Source: Endozoicomonas euniceicola
GTDB lineage: Bacteria > Pseudomonadota > Gammaproteobacteria > Pseudomonadales > Endozoicomonadaceae
Length of the DNA: 64,000 bases
Assembly (NCBI RefSeq): GCF_025562755.1
Contig: NZ_CP103300.1
Span: 4,403,001 to 4,467,000 of the forward strand
Direction of reading: 5' to 3'
Of the stretch, positions 19,064 to 28,562 are shown one piece after another. Below the pieces are notes generated by a model. The model was not told the DNA's origin, did no database searches, and saw only the letters and a list, made by a program, of their open reading frames with translations. A program made the translations under genes and the position numbers. Within the stretch, counting starts at the first letter, position 1, and the number at the start of each line of letters is the position of its first letter.

Positions 19064-19788
19064 TGCTGCACTGTTTCCAGAGTGCTGAGGATATCGACTT
19101 TGATGTTGGCAACCTCTTTTGACCGGTAGAAACTTTGCCAGTCTGTTGGCAGCTCTGGTACTTCCACCGAATGCTGAACAGATGTTGGACTGTTGCCCAG
19201 AATGAGTATTCGGTCGCTGAGAAACAGGGCTTCGTCAATGTTATGGGTTACCAGAACCATTGAGACCGGGTTAGTCTGACGCAGCTGGTGCAGTTCAATA
19301 ATCAGTGCCTGCCGGGTGAAGTGATCAACTGCGGCGAATGGTTCATCAAGAAGCAGTAAATCTGGCTGGTTTATCAGAGCCCGCGCCAGGGCTACACGTT
19401 GTCGCATACCCCCTGATAAAGCGTGTGGATAACGATTGCTGACTTCCGGGATTTGCAGTTTTTCAAACAGGGTGGTGATTTGTTCTGTTTGGGCAGGGCG
19501 GGTTAATGATGACCGGGTAAGGGCAAGCCTGACATTGCCCATACAGGTTTGCCATGGCATCAGACGATCGTCCTGAAAGAGAATGGACGACTGACCTTTG
19601 ATATGGATATTGCCGTTATCAGGTGTTAACAGCTGATGAATCAGTCGCAGTAACGTTGACTTTCCGCAGCCCGACTGCCCCAGAATGGCCAGAGATTCTG
19701 ACCTTTTCAGTGTAAAGTTTACCTCGGCAAGAACCGGCTGGGTTGAGTAAGTAAACCCAAGATTAGAGATTTCAATGCAGTTTTCCAT
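19060..19788 (-). CDS. ABC transporter ATP-binding protein (SsuB/TauB-type)
   Basis: 242 residues. Walker A GQSGCGKST (about 37-45), Q-loop in FQDDRLMPW, signature LSGGMRQRV, Walker B LLLLDEPFAAVD and the switch His in VTHNIDEAL are all present. It powers the permease next to it. Its start overlaps the 3' end of the binding-protein gene, so all three genes form one operon. Confidence 0.93.
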   Translation of the reverse strand: MENCIEISNLGFTYSTQPVLAEVNFTLKRSESLAILGQSGCGKSTLLRLIHQLLTPDNGNIHIKGQSSILFQDDRLMPWQTCMGNVRLALTRSSLTRPAQTEQITTLFEKLQIPEVSNRYPHALSGGMRQRVALARALINQPDLLLLDEPFAAVDHFTRQALIIELHQLRQTNPVSMVLVTHNIDEALFLSDRILILGNSPTSVQHSVEVPELPTDWQSFYRSKEVANIKVDILSTLETVQQ

Positions 19789-20797
19789 TATTAACCGGAG
19801 TTTTCTCAGGGTTGTTCAGCAGGCTTAATGCCAGCATATCGGCCAGGTTATAGTTTTTTTTCACCAGACCCTGTTGTTGATACCAGTTCAGGTTTTCCTG
19901 CATGGATGGAATGTCTGGCTGAGCATTTTGATCCAGATAAACGACCGCTTTGGGAAGTAGCCTTTCTGGAAGTTTGGGAGTCAGATACTGGTTGATCTGG
20001 GTTAACAGAGCCTGTTTTGCGTGATCATCATTGCCAGTAATAAGGGTGTCAAAATAGTCCTGGCTGGCTTTTTTATAAGCACTTAAAAAACGCGATATTT
20101 TATCGGGTTGTTTGTTTAGAGAGCCTGGGGAGGTGAAGACAACGCCCATTTGTCCGGGGTTATAGTCTGATACTCTGCCAATGATGTGCGCTTTGTTTTC
20201 GCTTGATAGTTTAAAGGCGACATGCGACATCATAATGATGCTGTCCACCTGACAGGAAACCAGTGCACTGATCATGGCGGGTACGGTTTGCAGTCGTATC
20301 AGGTGGTCATTTTCCAGTGTTTTCCCCTGACTTTGAGCCATTGCGCCATACCAGCGATGAAAGGTTGAGCCGGTTTGGGTGATGCCCATTTTGTGGTCAA
20401 TGGTCATTTTCGGAGAGGTCAAGCCTTTTTCAAAGGCTGAATTACAGGCCAGGTAAGTGGCTCCGGGCCAACCTTTTTTTTCCTGATATTGACCGGCGAT
20501 AATTTTCAGCTCACCTTTGCCTGCCAGATTATAAAAGCCAGCAGTCAGTGCTGTTACGCCAATATCAGCCTCTCCGGATGCGACGGCAAGAGCAACGTTC
20601 TGTGCGGCTCCGGCGTGTATAAAGTCAACATCGAGATTTTGTTCCGCAAAATAGCCCCTCTCTTTTGCAATAAAAACTGCGGCAGAGGAAAAAAATGGCA
20701 GTAATGAGACATTCAGGGAGTCTCGATGTGGTACAGGTGCAGCCAGTAACTGGAATGAGGCCAGCAGACCCAGCCACAGGGAGTGGAACATTTTCAT
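19772..20797 (-). CDS. ABC transporter substrate-binding protein (NMT1/THI5-like)
   Basis: 341 residues with an N-terminal signal peptide ending near LLAAPVP. The mature protein has the NMT1/SsuA pattern: FFSSAAVFIAKERGYFAEQNLDVDF, then AGAAQNVALAVASGEADIGVTAL. The family binds sulfonates, nitrate or pyrimidine precursors in the periplasm; the ligand here is unknown. It is the first gene of the importer operon and is transcribed away from the secretion region. Confidence 0.88.
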   Translation of the reverse strand: MKMFHSLWLGLLASFQLLAAPVPHRDSLNVSLLPFFSSAAVFIAKERGYFAEQNLDVDFIHAGAAQNVALAVASGEADIGVTALTAGFYNLAGKGELKIIAGQYQEKKGWPGATYLACNSAFEKGLTSPKMTIDHKMGITQTGSTFHRWYGAMAQSQGKTLENDHLIRLQTVPAMISALVSCQVDSIIMMSHVAFKLSSENKAHIIGRVSDYNPGQMGVVFTSPGSLNKQPDKISRFLSAYKKASQDYFDTLITGNDDHAKQALLTQINQYLTPKLPERLLPKAVVYLDQNAQPDIPSMQENLNWYQQQGLVKKNYNLADMLALSLLNNPEKTPVNNGKLH

Positions 20798-20992
20798 GGC
20801 GTTGTCAGCCTTTTTATTCTGATCGTTAAAATTAAATTCAGGCAGCTCCAGGCTGACTCATGGTGAAGGCTTGCATCGGCAAGTATCAGCGGGGAGTAAA
20901 GCAGCAGAACAGGTAATTATCAAAAAATACCCCGAAACAAATAAACTAGACTTTATCAAATATATGAAAAGGAACTTTGGAATAAGCTTTTT

Positions 20993-22663
20993 ATGGCATA
21001 CCCACCAGATGGATCGGGTCGAACAGGTAGCCCGATTGGCGGTTCTTTGGAGCCGGAAAGAACCCAGCCGCCGGAAGTAGGGAGGCATCGCAGTAGCAGC
21101 GTTACCTCTACCCGTGGCAGAAGCGTTGTGGGCAGAGGGAAGGCTCCTGAGGTGAGTCGTCCACGCGGGCGGAATATCCATGAACGATCTGCAGAAAAAT
21201 ACAGTGACAGTTTTGATCCAGAGGGTTTTGAGGCGCTATCTGAAGATGAAGGTTTCGAATCTGGTGATCTGGATGAACTTCTGGACGAGCAATTAAGGAG
21301 GAAACATCCTGAAGGTGTAACCTCTGACAGGCCCCCGAGACAGCCCCGCCGGCATGATGACCAGCCTCCGACAGATACGCCCCCGGTTGGCGAAGAGCCT
21401 CCGGCCCCCGCAGGCAGGCGAAACGTTCAAATAACATCAACAGAGGAGGTTGATGGTGATCCTGACCATGAGAGGGAGCAGGAGATTGAGGCAGGGCTCG
21501 CTAAGCGTACTTCCTTTATAGATAAAATACCTTACAAAAAATACCTTACGGGCTCTGTTATCGGATCTGTTCTGATTGGCGTTGGGATGGCTACTTTTCC
21601 TGCGGGCGCTTTCCTTTACGCAACGGGAGCCATGATGTTGTCGATGTCCTTAGCCTTTATGTACAGCGATGATGGTCCCCGGGATGCCCCGCCTCCTCCA
21701 CCTCCGGATTCAGGAAAGAAGAAAAAAGAGAATAATGGCAGTCAGCCGGATGAAACGCCTGAGCCTTCAGTACCAAAGAATGACTTTCTGGCGGTGGAAA
21801 ATCCTGACTTCCAGAGTGCAGAGGCTCCAACGCTTGAGCAGGAAGAAGCTCAGCGGAGGATGAAGGAGTTATTGAAGAATAGGGGCAGGATAAACCCGGA
21901 GGATATTACCAGGCTTGAAGCAGAGCTGACGAGGGGCGATAGCAGTGAGCCACTTTCAGGCCGAATTGCCAAAATATTGGCTCCTGTATTGCGTGAAGCC
22001 GGGTTTGATTGCTCTGAAGCAGGGTGGCAGGCGGTATCAGGGGTTTGCAATGTTGCAAAAAGAATGATCGAGAATCCACAGATGCCAGCAGAAGAGTTAG
22101 CAGGTGCAATGTATGACAACACTCAGGAAATGCTCGATCACCTGCCGAATCTGAATAAAGATATGTTGGTGAACTATCGCGCAAGTGCCGTTGCTCTGAT
22201 GCAGACTCCGGGTCTGCCAATGGGAGCAAAAACAGTTTTTAAAGCTCATATTGATGCTATTGATGATCGTCTGAACAGACTCAGAGCAGACGAAAAAAGG
22301 CAGCCGCCACCGGTTGCCAGGAAGCCATTGCGGCCTCAGGGGAAAGGTAAACTTTCAGAAGTTGAACTGGGTGAAAATCTGGGTTTGGGGCCGAATGATC
22401 ATCTCAATTTAGAAAACTTAACGAACAGACGCCATTACTTCCTGTTGAAAGCGGAGCTGGTTAATAAAATAAATCAAAACTTTTCAGAAGATGAAGCCAA
22501 CAAGATTCTGTTTGCTGCTTATGGTGTATTGTCTTCTTCAGACGGAATACCCGGAGCATTATTTATAGAACGGCTTAAACAGGACTCTGCTGTAGCTGCG
22601 AATCAGCAGGTGATTGATGAGATAGTGAGCGTTCAGAGGCGTTTCAAAAACCGAATAATATAG
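20993..22663 (+). CDS. Large protein of unknown function, putative type III effector
   Basis: 556 residues, family not recognised. Residues 1-180 are Pro/Arg/Ser/Glu-rich and look disordered. Residues 184-224 form a hydrophobic hairpin (GSVIGSVLIGVGMATFPAG, then MLSMSLAFMYS), followed by a PPPPPP stretch and Lys/Glu-rich linker. The remaining 290 residues look helical (EEAQRRMKELLKNRG, MIENPQMPAEELAGAMYDN). There is no classical signal peptide. It stands directly upstream of the secretion genes in the same direction, but a hairpin terminator separates them. The position and disordered N-terminus suggest a secreted or membrane-inserted effector; that is inference. The AGG-type ribosome site is weak and distant. 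Confidence 0.6.
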   Translation: MAYPPDGSGRTGSPIGGSLEPERTQPPEVGRHRSSSVTSTRGRSVVGRGKAPEVSRPRGRNIHERSAEKYSDSFDPEGFEALSEDEGFESGDLDELLDEQLRRKHPEGVTSDRPPRQPRRHDDQPPTDTPPVGEEPPAPAGRRNVQITSTEEVDGDPDHEREQEIEAGLAKRTSFIDKIPYKKYLTGSVIGSVLIGVGMATFPAGAFLYATGAMMLSMSLAFMYSDDGPRDAPPPPPPDSGKKKKENNGSQPDETPEPSVPKNDFLAVENPDFQSAEAPTLEQEEAQRRMKELLKNRGRINPEDITRLEAELTRGDSSEPLSGRIAKILAPVLREAGFDCSEAGWQAVSGVCNVAKRMIENPQMPAEELAGAMYDNTQEMLDHLPNLNKDMLVNYRASAVALMQTPGLPMGAKTVFKAHIDAIDDRLNRLRADEKRQPPPVARKPLRPQGKGKLSEVELGENLGLGPNDHLNLENLTNRRHYFLLKAELVNKINQNFSEDEANKILFAAYGVLSSSDGIPGALFIERLKQDSAVAANQQVIDEIVSVQRRFKNRII

Positions 22664-22691
22664 GAATTAAAAAAAAATAATTATAACTATT

Positions 22692-22719
22692 TGAGATTTC
22701 ATACTGAAGTCTCAGTCAT
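22692..22719 (+). terminator. Terminator after the 556-residue gene
   Basis: A nine-base stem, TGAGATTTC with GAAGTCTCA (one G-U pair), closes a five-base loop and is followed by GTCATTTTTAG. It separates the upstream gene from the secretion operon. Confidence 0.6.
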
Positions 22720-22806
22720 TTTTAGTATCGAATGGCAGGAGTAACCTAGATTAAAGGTAATGTGCAAAATTAATCCTTTGTACGAAATACAGGGAGTTCT
22801 TAACAG

Positions 22807-23670
22807 ATGGCGGACGGGACACCGGCGGTAGATGGGACAGGCAATGGTGGGGGAGGTACTGGTGGTACCGGAACATTAACGGCACCTGTCACGATCAACG
22901 AAGGTAAAAAAAGCTCTCTCAGGGCTTCAGGTTTCAGTGACTCTCAGATAGAAGCCCTGATGGCTCTGGCTGATCCCGATGATCAGGGAAATTCGCTCAC
23001 ACCAACACACTTTTATGCTGTTGATAAATCGACACTCAACGCACTTAAATACGCTGGTGAACTGAATGAAGCGGCTAAACAAATTGTTTATGTTCAGACC
23101 CCTGTTTCAATGCTGAACCAGGTCAGCAACCCTGCAAACTGGCAAGGCGACAATTATATAGGACCTGGTGCAGCCACGATAAATGCCTATACCCTGGGTG
23201 AAAAAGTCGATTTTTCAAAACCTAGTCTGGATGCGCTTGTTATGTCGGTACTGACTGCCAGAGCCGATATTATTCAGGTACAACTTCGCGAGCAAATTGA
23301 ATCGATTCAGGAAAAAAACAAAAAGTTAGAACTGGCGAATGAATGGCTGGTGAAGGCAAAAAATGAAAAAGCTAAAGCTTCTAAAAAAGGTACTACTGGT
23401 ACGACCGAATTTACGGATGAATTTAAAAAGTTCTGGAATAGTTATGGAGCAGGTTTTTATGACGACAGTGATAATCATAACTCTACTCAATGGGACGTTA
23501 ATATTGAGGGCCTGAAAAAAGAAATTGAGGCTTTGACCACTCAGTCCCAGCTGGAAACAACCAAATTGCAACAAACAATCAATAAATACAACCAGTCGTT
23601 CGAGATGTTGTCTAACTTTATAAATAAGTACTATCAATCCATAAGTACAATAATTCAGAATCTACGCTGA
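22807..23670 (+). CDS. Type III secretion tip/filament protein (EspA/SseB/IpaD-type), putative
   Basis: 287 residues. A Gly-rich N-terminus precedes one copy of the locus-specific motif at residues 33-68 (GKKSSL, GFSDSQIEALMALADPDD, LTPTH). The C-terminal half is a long helical coiled coil that ends in MLSNFINKYYQSISTIIQNLR, resembling the C-terminal helix of needle-tip and filament proteins. It is the first gene of a cluster ordered like Salmonella SPI-2 sseB-sscA-sseC-sseD (tip, TPR chaperone, two translocators), which supports the assignment. Ribosome site GGGAG lies ten bases before the ATG. Which tip class it belongs to is uncertain. Confidence 0.65.
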   Translation: MADGTPAVDGTGNGGGGTGGTGTLTAPVTINEGKKSSLRASGFSDSQIEALMALADPDDQGNSLTPTHFYAVDKSTLNALKYAGELNEAAKQIVYVQTPVSMLNQVSNPANWQGDNYIGPGAATINAYTLGEKVDFSKPSLDALVMSVLTARADIIQVQLREQIESIQEKNKKLELANEWLVKAKNEKAKASKKGTTGTTEFTDEFKKFWNSYGAGFYDDSDNHNSTQWDVNIEGLKKEIEALTTQSQLETTKLQQTINKYNQSFEMLSNFINKYYQSISTIIQNLR

Positions 23671-23693
23671 TTTAATTCAGGGAGGAATGACGC

Positions 23694-24188
23694 GTGAATA
23701 ATCAAAATATCGATCAGGTATCTGGTGAAGAAATGGAAGATATGCTCATGGAGTTTTTTGGCAAGGGGGGAACCTTTAAAGACCTGAAAAATATGAGTGA
23801 GGATGCAATGGAGGCTATTTACAGCGTTGCATACAATCTTTATCAGGGCGGTAAGTATGAGGAAGCCCAGAAGGTATTTCAGTTTCTTTGCTTTTATGAC
23901 CACTTTAATCGCAAGTATTTTTTGGGTTTAGGTGCATGTCAGCAAATGCAAAAGCAATTTGAAAATGCGATTGAAATTTTTACCTTCGCACTGGTATTGG
24001 ACGAACATGATCCTCGCCCAATGATTTACATAGGCGACTGCCATCTGGCGATGGGTGATAAGGAAAAAGCTAAACAGTCTTATGAATCAGCTATTGAATG
24101 GGCTTCTGAGTCTTCAGAGTACGACGCTGAGAAACAACGTGCTGCAGAAATGCTCGACAATTTAACGGATTCTGAACAAGGCGAATAA
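23694..24188 (+). CDS. Type III secretion class II chaperone (SycD/LcrH/SscA family)
   Basis: 164 residues from a GTG at 23694 with GGAGG eight bases upstream. It contains tandem TPR helices (AYNLYQGGKYEEAQKVFQFL, ACQQMQKQFENAIEIFTFAL, IGDCHLAMGDKEKAKQSYE), the fold of chaperones that hold the two hydrophobic translocators in the cytoplasm before export. It lies just before the translocator genes, as in other systems. The C-terminus is acidic. Confidence 0.88.
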   Translation: MNNQNIDQVSGEEMEDMLMEFFGKGGTFKDLKNMSEDAMEAIYSVAYNLYQGGKYEEAQKVFQFLCFYDHFNRKYFLGLGACQQMQKQFENAIEIFTFALVLDEHDPRPMIYIGDCHLAMGDKEKAKQSYESAIEWASESSEYDAEKQRAAEMLDNLTDSEQGE

Positions 24189-24207
24189 CCTTCAGGGAGT
24201 AGTATCA

Positions 24208-25746
24208 ATGAGTGGAATTAATACAAGTTCTGTAGGAAATACAGATCATACCAGGCTGGCTGGTTTGATTTCAGGGGAAACCGAGGTTCAGGAAGCTGAA
24301 AAACCTGTAGACAGAGGTTTCAGTGAAAAAAACTCGTACTCCAGAACTGAAGGCGATCAAAAAGATGCTGCCCCGGCTTCCCAAACTCCTAAACCGAATC
24401 TCGATAAACCCTCTGAGAAAGGTGAGTCAGAAAAAGCGACCACTGAGGCTTTAAAGGCGCATGAGCAGGATGAGAATACGCCAATGGCTGAAACGCTTGG
24501 CAAAAGCGTTGAGCAGTTCAGGAAAAAACCGTTGGCTAACCAGGTCTCGACCCTCCAGGGTAAAAAAGCTGAATTGCAAAAGATGGGGTTTAACGAAGCT
24601 CAAATTGACGGTATGACAGCCCTTGCAGACCCGGATGACCCCGATAACTCTCTATCATCCATGCACTCAGCCCCTGCACGTATGAAAGATTTATTTGCGG
24701 CTAATGGTCAGCCAAAACTCAACAAACTATACAATGCTTTTGATGATGTCTTAACTCGATTCTCGGCGATTGTAGAGATACCTGATGATTTGAAAAAAGG
24801 GATTCAGGATGATGTCACAAAGTTGATGCAAGCCGCTTTGAATAATAAGGACTTTCTGGATATTGATTCTGCGACAACACTGGTTACCAAGCTTCAGAGT
24901 CAGCTTCAAAACGAAAGAATAAAGTTTGATCAGGAAGCGATTAAACTGGGACAAATGAATAGAAGTGAAGCCAGTGACAAGCGAATCAGCCAGATCACAG
25001 AAGCTATCGAGAAAGCCAATAAGGCTAAGCAAAGCAGCTTCTTCGGAAAAATATTCGGCTTTATTGCAATGGCTGTAATGGCTGTTGCAGCGGTTGCAAT
25101 GGTGGCTTCAGGAGTTGGTGCAGTCGCAGGAGGTATGATGTTTGCGGCTTTAGCGCTTACAGCCACAATGGTTATTTCATCAGAAACTAATAACTTTATG
25201 ATGAAAATTTTTGGCGACGGTAAAGACGCGCAAATCGGGGCGATGGCTTTCTGGACGGGTCTTTCTATCGTGTTGTCTCTGGGGGCTGCAGGTGCAGCCA
25301 GTGGTTCTGCTAATGCAGCGTCCACTGCTTCTAAGGTAGCGGCTAATGCTGCGACCTCAGGTGCTGCCTCAGGTGCTTCAACTGGAGCGTCAGTGACTGC
25401 AACGGCTACTAATACGGCTTCCACGGCTGCTGCGACGACATCCAAAATGTCGGACATGATGAATAAGCTTAAGAAAATTGCCCAGGCGATACAGGGTGGT
25501 GCCACGATGGGGGACGGAAGCGCTCAGGCGGCATCTTCTACTTATAGCTATCAGGCAGAAAACCTTAAAGCAGACGCATTGGAAGAAAAAGCGTTCATGT
25601 TGAGAATTCAACAGCAGATTGATGATGCCATGGAAGGTATTCAAAGAGCGATAGATGAACTGCAGTCAGGTTACGGCGTTGCTGCCAACATCATTAAAGC
25701 TAACCATGATACGAAATCTACTCTTGCCCGTAATCTAAAAGCTTGA
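24208..25746 (+). CDS. sctE: Type III secretion large translocator (YopB/IpaB/SseC family)
   Basis: 512 residues. It is predicted to insert in the host membrane and form the translocon pore with the next gene product. The N-terminal 115 residues are hydrophilic, followed by one copy of the locus motif at 118-153 (GKKAELQKMGF, ALADPDD, SSMH). An amphipathic helical stretch runs to about 275. Two hydrophobic regions at about 282-325 and 343-365 follow, the hallmark hairpin of this family. The Ala/Ser-rich C-terminal part ends in a coiled coil. The GGGAG ribosome site precedes the ATG. Confidence 0.85.
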   Translation: MSGINTSSVGNTDHTRLAGLISGETEVQEAEKPVDRGFSEKNSYSRTEGDQKDAAPASQTPKPNLDKPSEKGESEKATTEALKAHEQDENTPMAETLGKSVEQFRKKPLANQVSTLQGKKAELQKMGFNEAQIDGMTALADPDDPDNSLSSMHSAPARMKDLFAANGQPKLNKLYNAFDDVLTRFSAIVEIPDDLKKGIQDDVTKLMQAALNNKDFLDIDSATTLVTKLQSQLQNERIKFDQEAIKLGQMNRSEASDKRISQITEAIEKANKAKQSSFFGKIFGFIAMAVMAVAAVAMVASGVGAVAGGMMFAALALTATMVISSETNNFMMKIFGDGKDAQIGAMAFWTGLSIVLSLGAAGAASGSANAASTASKVAANAATSGAASGASTGASVTATATNTASTAAATTSKMSDMMNKLKKIAQAIQGGATMGDGSAQAASSTYSYQAENLKADALEEKAFMLRIQQQIDDAMEGIQRAIDELQSGYGVAANIIKANHDTKSTLARNLKA

Positions 25747-25774
25747 GTGATTCGTTCTTGAAAGGAGATCAGTT

Positions 25775-27298
25775 ATGCAACAGGTAGGACAGACACTTTC
25801 GACCACTAACGTAGATTTATCTTCACAAGCCAATGCGTTACAGGGTACTGAAGATGTAGACAAGGTCGGCTCGGGCAATCTTGACGGAAAGCATATCAGC
25901 ACCAGTCAAAAAGCAGATGAATCTAATGTACTTAAGGGGCAGGAAGCCAGAAGGCCGGATCTTGATCAGCCAGGGAATGTTAAATCAAATCATATGAACC
26001 AGGCCAGGAACAGCCTGGGTGAGCTGGGAGAAGTCACTGATGAAGCTCTGAAAAATACTCTTGAACTGGTTCGAAGCGCTAAGACAGGATCACTTTCCCG
26101 GGAGCAGATGGCTCAGTTAAAGGAATACAGTGAAATAATGCAGGAGACTGTTGGTTTCCTGAAGCTGATCAGCGGAAATAATACTTCCAGTCCGGAGGGT
26201 AAAAAATCAGTACTGGCTGCATTAGGCTTTAGTGAGCGACAGATGGATGCGTTAATGTCGCTGGCAAACCCTGATGATGCTGAAAACGCTCTTGAGTCGA
26301 TGCATGGTGGGGCGCAAGCTTTGCAAGGCAAAAAAGACTCTCTCAAGAGTATGGGGTTCAGTGATGCTCAGGTTGATGCTTTGATGGCACTGGCAGACCC
26401 TGATGATGAAGGCAATGCTCTGGCTTCCATGCACCAGGCCGTTGGCAATAAAGCCAAACTGGGTGCCCTGGGCTTTAGTCAGGAACAAGCCGGGCGATTT
26501 CTGGCTTTGCTTCAAGGAAGTTCACAGGAAGTCTCTCAGCAGTTGCAAAATTGGCTGAAATCCGGGCTTAGTGAGGAGCAGGCAAATATCCTTAAAGCCT
26601 TTGCTGACCCGGCAAAGCTCCAAAACCTGAGCCTCCTGGCGCAAGACAGTAGTCAGGTAATCGATAAATTGAAACAAGCTATATCAGCCGCAAGCAGTCT
26701 GTTAAATGGACACTACCCGGGTGATACTATGGTAAAAGCGCTGGCTGATATCTTTCTGGTACTCGAACTTTTATTTAAGATGAGTGTCACCGGGCGCAAG
26801 ATCGCCAGAGAGTCGAGAATTATTGCATACGACGCAGCCAAAGAATCAGTCCTTAGTCAGGCAGATGACATAAGGAAAGCAGGTTTTCATTCGCTGTTAG
26901 CGGGCACTGTGGGCGGCTCCATGAAAATCGCTTCGGGCGGTATCTCTATGGCCGGTGCGGCAAAAAGCACTAAAGTGGATACACCGGAAGGTGCTGATCT
27001 TAATACCAAGTCTCAAATGCAATCCACTGCAACCAACTCCCAGTTGCAGAAGACATCTGCTGTCGGAACCATGGTGGGGAGTACTGGTGAAACTGCAGGG
27101 GCAGGCTTTCAATATCAGGTTGCTCAGGAGCAGGCAGAGCAGAAAGAAGAAGAAGCCTTGCAGAAGACTCATGAAAATGCTGCAACCAGTGAGAGTGAGT
27201 GGATGCAGCTGCAGCAGGATATGGTTAAATCCACGCAAAATAGAACGGAAGAACTAATCCGGAGCGATAACGAGACATTCAAAAAACTCAATGTCTAG
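25775..27298 (+). CDS. sctB: Type III secretion small translocator (YopD/IpaC/SseD-type)
   Basis: 507 residues, predicted second pore component. Two full copies of the locus motif occur at residues 142-177 and 185-220 (GKKxxL, GFSxxQ, DALM, ANPDD or ADPDD, SMH). Two degenerate copies follow (LGALGFSQEQAGRFLALL and SGLSEEQANILKAFADP). The C-terminal region has the family-like pattern: a helix ending KIARESRIIAYDAAKES, a weakly hydrophobic segment at about 372-396 (LLAGTVGGSMKIASGGI), then a coiled coil. Strong ribosome site AAAGGAG precedes the ATG. It is longer than most YopD proteins because of the repeats. Confidence 0.78.
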   Translation: MQQVGQTLSTTNVDLSSQANALQGTEDVDKVGSGNLDGKHISTSQKADESNVLKGQEARRPDLDQPGNVKSNHMNQARNSLGELGEVTDEALKNTLELVRSAKTGSLSREQMAQLKEYSEIMQETVGFLKLISGNNTSSPEGKKSVLAALGFSERQMDALMSLANPDDAENALESMHGGAQALQGKKDSLKSMGFSDAQVDALMALADPDDEGNALASMHQAVGNKAKLGALGFSQEQAGRFLALLQGSSQEVSQQLQNWLKSGLSEEQANILKAFADPAKLQNLSLLAQDSSQVIDKLKQAISAASSLLNGHYPGDTMVKALADIFLVLELLFKMSVTGRKIARESRIIAYDAAKESVLSQADDIRKAGFHSLLAGTVGGSMKIASGGISMAGAAKSTKVDTPEGADLNTKSQMQSTATNSQLQKTSAVGTMVGSTGETAGAGFQYQVAQEQAEQKEEEALQKTHENAATSESEWMQLQQDMVKSTQNRTEELIRSDNETFKKLNV

Positions 27299-27310
27299 TG
27301 AAAGTGAATA

Positions 27311-27336
27311 AGCCAGTCCCTCCGGACTGGCTTTTT
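27311..27336 (+). terminator. Terminator between sctB and sctW
   Basis: A perfect nine-base stem AGCCAGTCC / GGACTGGCT with loop CTCC is followed by TTTTG. It lies 12 bases after the sctB stop and divides the locus into a translocator block and a basal-body block. Confidence 0.85.
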
Positions 27337-27355
27337 GCGTTCAGGGAGAAGGTGA

Positions 27356-28549
27356 ATGATTGATACCGGTGGCGTACATTTCACTCAGCATCCGGGTCCT
27401 GCCAGGCAACCTGAAGGCGCTAAAAGCCCTCAGGGGCTTCAGGGCAAACTGCAGGGAGAAGGGCTGGTTGCTACCTCTGATACCGCATCCAAATTCGCTG
27501 ATGCTGCAGAAGAAATGTCGTTCATAGCAGGTCAGTTCAAAAATAAAACGTCCGATAAGCGTAAGTTCAAGACCGGCACCGGACTATCCGCTTCCATTCT
27601 CGAACGTATCAAGAAAATCCAGACCATACAGGGTGTACAGGGCGTTAAAGACCTTCTTAATAATTTCCAGACTCAGCAAAATCTCACCAATCAGCAAATT
27701 CGTGAAAAGCTGGAAGAATTTTCAGACGATCCCGTTGACCAGTTTACCGCCCTGGATATTGCGGCAGATTACTTTGAACAACTGGGTGACAAGCAAAAAG
27801 CGGACCAGTTACGGGGAGTCAGGGATGACATCAGGACTGAGCACGAGTCACTGATCACCGCTGCGTCTAATATCTCGGAAGATGCTGCTGAGTTTTCTCA
27901 TTTTGGTGGTGTCCGGGAGATACGGGAAGCCTACGACAGTAATGTTCAATCCTATGTCCGCGATGACCAGTCACTGGAAAAACTCCATCACTTCCTTACT
28001 GAAAACTATGGTACCGATGATGTCGAAGAAGCCATTCTTATGCAGTTGAAGTTACTGTCATCTGAAATGGCCTCCATGACACCATCAGCGCCACCTGAGC
28101 ATCTTGATGCCATCGTCAAAGACCTGAGCAAGTTGAAGCAGCTGGTGGCTATTAACGACAGCTGTCTTGAAACTGAAGAGCAGCTGGTAAGAACTTACCC
28201 GCAAACGGAACTGAATGAGAATGTCCTGATGGGACAATTGCTCAATCTGGTTCAACAGCAGTGGGTGACGGAAGCTGATTTTGAAAAAATACCCGACGCT
28301 ATGAATGTTCAGCAGCTTGACGCACAGATATTTACACTGACGAAAGTGGTGGCCATGGTCAGAATGATTCCGGAAGAAGTTTTTGCTAATGACGATACCA
28401 AGCTGGCTATTATCGCTGCTGCTACTGAGGGACTGGACTCGAAGATTGAGCAGGAAGCTGAAGAGGATATGGCAATCAGTCAGCAGGATTCAGGCAGCAT
28501 TATTGGTGAAGTTATGATTGATCTTCCAGACGCAAACAAATCCTTATGA
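27356..28549 (+). CDS. sctW: Type III secretion gatekeeper (YopN/InvE/SepL, HrpJ domain)
   Basis: 397 residues. This cytoplasmic plug controls the switch from translocators to effectors. The family pattern DAAEEMSFIAGQFKNK is near residues 49-64, followed by the helical HrpJ region. The C-terminal part (LMGQLLNLVQQQWVTEADFEKI) resembles TyeA, suggesting a fused YopN-TyeA form as in many non-Yersinia systems. AGGGAG lies upstream of the ATG. It opens the second transcription block, with its own promoter expected after the terminator at 27311. Confidence 0.82.
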   Translation: MIDTGGVHFTQHPGPARQPEGAKSPQGLQGKLQGEGLVATSDTASKFADAAEEMSFIAGQFKNKTSDKRKFKTGTGLSASILERIKKIQTIQGVQGVKDLLNNFQTQQNLTNQQIREKLEEFSDDPVDQFTALDIAADYFEQLGDKQKADQLRGVRDDIRTEHESLITAASNISEDAAEFSHFGGVREIREAYDSNVQSYVRDDQSLEKLHHFLTENYGTDDVEEAILMQLKLLSSEMASMTPSAPPEHLDAIVKDLSKLKQLVAINDSCLETEEQLVRTYPQTELNENVLMGQLLNLVQQQWVTEADFEKIPDAMNVQQLDAQIFTLTKVVAMVRMIPEEVFANDDTKLAIIAAATEGLDSKIEQEAEEDMAISQQDSGSIIGEVMIDLPDANKSL

Positions 28550-28562
28550 GGATAACAACGCT

